The translations under genes were made by a program, and so were the position numbers. Below, piece after piece: positions 61,345 to 64,000 of a stretch of DNA of 64,000 bases. The notes below the pieces were generated by a model. It was not told where the DNA came from, did not search any database, and was given only the letters and a program-made list of their open reading frames with translations. The stretch comes from Gymnogyps californianus (lineage: Eukaryota; Chordata; Aves; Accipitriformes; Cathartidae): positions 36,001,001 through 36,065,000 of the forward strand of contig NC_059478.1 of NCBI RefSeq assembly GCF_018139145.2, written 5' to 3'. The stretch's first letter is position 1. Each line of letters starts with the position of its first letter.

Positions 61345-61610
61345 GTACAGCATCACGGCGATGCGGGGCTCGCACCCCCTGCGGCACATTACAGGAAAGA
61401 GTGAGACAGGCTTGCGGGCAGCGGACATCGCCTGCACCCGGGGAGCGGAGAGCAGCCCTGACCAGCTTCGCCTAGGAGAAAACCGGAGAGTCACCACACC
61501 GAATGCAAATATCTGCCCAGGTTTGAGCTCCCAGCCCAGGAGAAGGACCCAGGGTCAGCGGGTGGCCCCGCGGGAGGTCCCCGGGAGACAGGGCAAGGAA
61601 ACGCGGGCTT
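61345..61610. promoter_or_regulatory. CpG-rich patch in intron 1
   Basis: GC-rich sequence with frequent CpG (GGCGATGCGGGGCTCG, GGGAGCGGAG, GGTGGCCCCGCGGGAGG). No coding match was seen. Confidence 0.3.
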
Positions 61611-63839
61611 ACACGTGCACGGACCTGCTTGATATAAACTTGCTCTGCTTGCATTTCTGCACTTGCCTCCGTAATGTTTTGGAAGACTAAACCAAAAGGC
61701 AGGCGTGATAAGGACAAAGGGCAAATACTATTTACCAGTCATTTAAAATACGTGATAAAACAAAAGTGCAGGAAACCCCCCTAGATGTGTGCTCTGTTGG
61801 GTGGTTCTCCACGTCGCGCTGCCCAGAGACCCCATGATCAGCAGCTTGACAAGGGGTGGGAGGTCCCCGTCGGCTGGCGAGGAGGCTGTCCTGGCTTCCT
61901 CGGCTGCCTCGACCGTTTCTCCCGACACTGCGGTCTCCCAGGTCGGCCACTGGGACCATGCAGTGCGGTGAACCTGCTAACTGGTGCATTGCTTCCCAAC
62001 GTCAGGAAATTTTATGACGTCTGTCTGCAGAACCAGTGCAACGGTGAGGTCCTCGCTACCTGCTCAGCTGTTAAGTATAAAACACAGCAAACATAGTGAG
62101 AAAAAAATGGCTATGGGCAAAGGCGTGGGTGCTCCTGCTCCACAGCGGAGCTGTGATACCTCCTTCTTTCTCCAGGCACACCAGTGACACAGGCTGCGGC
62201 TGCCCGGGCTCCGGGGATTTCTCAATATTCAGCTTTTATGTTTCACATGTTCTTCCCAAGTAGGCTTTTTTCACTAACAAGGCTTAACGAAAAAACATTC
62301 CTTCCAAGTGAAAACAAGTTGGATTTTAGGATTTCCTTATAATAATATCTACACTATGAGCGATAGGACACACAAGGCGGGAGATAATTGTGTGCTGTGT
62401 CATGTCCTTTATTGGATCAGTATTGACCCGGGACTCTTCTCTGAGAAGGTAATACCAACCCTGCAACGCAATTCTCTCCAGGTTGGTTTAAGTAAAATAA
62501 TAGAGTTAATGACAGAAGCAAAGCTACCTAGAGAGGTGTAATTCATCATGGAGTGTTTCATGCCATTATCTTAAAAACATACAGTGTAGTAATCACTTGA
62601 AGTAGTGATAACACATAATTGTATGCTTCTCATAAATTATAGGTGAATGGGAGTTTCAGCTAATGAGTGCCAAATAGCAGCTCAGGAACTGTAGTGATTA
62701 CAGAAGATGTGGTGATGAATGCATTTATTATTGGGGTATTACAAATCTTTTTATAGCAGAGATGGCAAGTTTATAAATAAATAACCAGCCACAGAGGTAC
62801 CTGCACGTCTAACCAAGAAAACTAAGTTATTAGCCTGCAGTTTAACCAGCTTCTTATACAAAAACATTTGAAAGCTTGGTGAAAACAAACCAAGGCAAAA
62901 CAATGGAAACAAAAGTCCCACCCAAACATCTGCACCCATGGGTATCCACACACTGTTTTCCCTCCACTTGCAAAAGACGCACTGTTGGAGTATTCTCAAC
63001 TGAAAAACAAACTTTTGCCTCGTTTCTCCTGGAAAAGCATCACACACACCCACACTAATTAAAAGCAACAGTGCTCCTTTGCGGTATAAATAAGGTGCTG
63101 CCCAAAGTAAAGAGCTCTTTCTGTGTCACTGGCTAGGACTAGCCCTTGCAGCAGCGCAAGCTGGCAGCACAGCAGGGAGCAGACCCGGCAGAGACCCTGC
63201 AGCCCCGCAGTGAGCCCGCCCGGGGCAGCGCTGGGGAAGGGCTACACGGTATTCATTGCAAAACCCAGCAAAAGCCCCTTCAAAACGCAGTTTTGAATCA
63301 CTTCTTCCTCTGCAGCACTCACCATCAGAAAATGCCTCTATTTGACAACAAAAGATAGCAATATGCCTTTGGGGCTTCTCCCTCCTCTCCGGGACAGGAG
63401 GGCTGATGGCAGAGGAGCGAAGGTGGCACCGGCGGTGCTGGGGGGAGCTCCGTGAGCCCCGTTTCTGGGGGCTCACCTCCTCCCACAGCCACCCAGCACA
63501 AACCAGTAAACGCTGAGGATGAAGACACGGATGGAGAAAGATCAAACCTGCACTTGCTGGTGTGAATGAGCGTTTTCACTGATCGCGGTAGAGGCCAACT
63601 GGGTCCAGCCTCCTGTTCCCTGTGGAGAAGTATTTCATGAGCACCATCGCAAATATTTCTGCCAGTGCAGCTACTGCTTAGAGCCCCATGCATATAACTT
63701 GGCTTTATTTTGATCTGCTTTTCTTTGCACGCTAAAGACAGGAGTAACTGTTAGCATTCCAGAGAAAGAAAATGCATGTAAAAAAAGCAAGCAGAAAACA
63801 GGTAAAAATCAAACAAAAATGACTATGCGACTTGAGAGC
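61611..63839. other. Intron 1 stretch, no gene recognised
   Basis: Unique sequence, moderately GC-rich at 61790-62000 and 63130-63250. No NEGR1 exon 1 or other exon was recognised on either strand. Confidence 0.55.
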
Positions 63840-64000
63840 ACAAAGCAATTCCTCATCGGCCAACCGGCAGCCGAGCGGGGCTCAGGGCTGAGCCGCAGCA
63901 CACTCTGCGCCCCGTGCACCCCCCCAGCTGCCCCCCCGGGGCGGTTGTGTCCTGGGGGCCACTGAGCAGCCGCCTCCGAACCCCTGCCCCGCCAATGCCG
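63840..64000. promoter_or_regulatory. GC-rich window edge with possible G-quadruplex
   Basis: GC content rises toward the right edge. Two runs of seven C at 63919-63925 and 63931-63937 are split by AGCTG, so the minus strand could form four G3 runs. A larger CpG-rich block may continue beyond the window; I saw no NEGR1 exon 1 coding motif in the visible part. Confidence 0.3.

Larger units (their letters stand above)
49407..64000 (-). other. NEGR1: NEGR1 intron 1 (partial, runs off the right edge)
   Basis: Sequence right of the exon acceptor is upstream in the gene and is read as the end of intron 1. Exon 1, which should carry the signal peptide and a segment of the type VDFPWAAVDN before a donor, was not found, so the promoter and start codon probably lie beyond the window. 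This intron carries more CpG-dense patches per kilobase than intron 2 and one decayed LINE fragment. Confidence 0.8.

Noticed and set aside
63840..64000. NEGR1 exon 1 or promoter
   Set aside because: The area is GC-rich, but no signal peptide or VDFPWAAVDN-type coding was seen on the minus strand.
1..64000. Bacterial-type operon, CRISPR array, defence or biosynthetic system
   Set aside because: The sequence is a vertebrate intron; repeats present are LINE, LTR and simple repeats, with no regularly spaced direct repeats of CRISPR type.

Overview
This window looks like bird nuclear DNA, probably from a neoavian, lying inside one very large gene. The single coding segment I can support is an internal exon on the minus strand at 49174-49406. 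It encodes most of the first immunoglobulin domain of an IgLON cell-adhesion protein and matches NEGR1 (neuronal growth regulator 1; Kilon, neurotractin) better than the related LSAMP, NTM or OPCML. Both splice sites are intact and the exon has no stop. The bird assignment rests on this exon together with a CR1 LINE tail ending in the avian 8-bp repeat and a solo LTR of a type I recognise from bird genomes. These identifications come from memory of the families, not from a database search.

Layout. Because the gene reads right to left, 1-49173 is the start of intron 2 and 49407-64000 is the end of intron 1. I found neither exon 1 nor exon 3, so intron 1 is at least 14.6 kb and intron 2 at least 49.2 kb here. 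Both introns are mostly AT-rich unique sequence, interrupted by short CpG-dense patches near 5.4-5.9, 9.8-10.0, 48.2-48.5, 50.9-51.1, 54.6-54.9, 57.6-57.9, 61.3-61.6 and 63.9-64.0 kb. The 54.6-54.9 kb patch is dense enough to resemble a small CpG island.

Mobile elements. Intron 2 carries three avian-type CR1 fragments (about 12.2 kb plus strand, 23.8 kb minus strand, 29.36-29.77 kb minus strand). It also carries a roughly 1 kb, much older CR1-like fragment at 19.8-20.8 kb resembling the CR1 families I know from turtles and crocodilians. A 1.24-kb solo LTR lies at 33.46-34.70 kb. Its promoter region holds a 74-bp unit repeated almost four times, each copy with a CCAAT box, followed by a TATA-like box. 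Intron 1 carries an old, decayed CR1-type reverse-transcriptase fragment near 51.8-52.4 kb on the plus strand.

Small tandem repeats include a 19-bp unit at 17.93 kb that places three consensus 5' splice sites in a row on the NEGR1 sense strand, a (GGTT)/(GTTT) microsatellite at 23.15 kb, a 15-bp unit at 31.03 kb and a 9-bp unit at 41.03 kb. I found no rRNA, tRNA, CRISPR array, second protein-coding gene or obvious new multi-gene system. The longer open frames elsewhere lie in GC-rich patches or repeats and look like chance.
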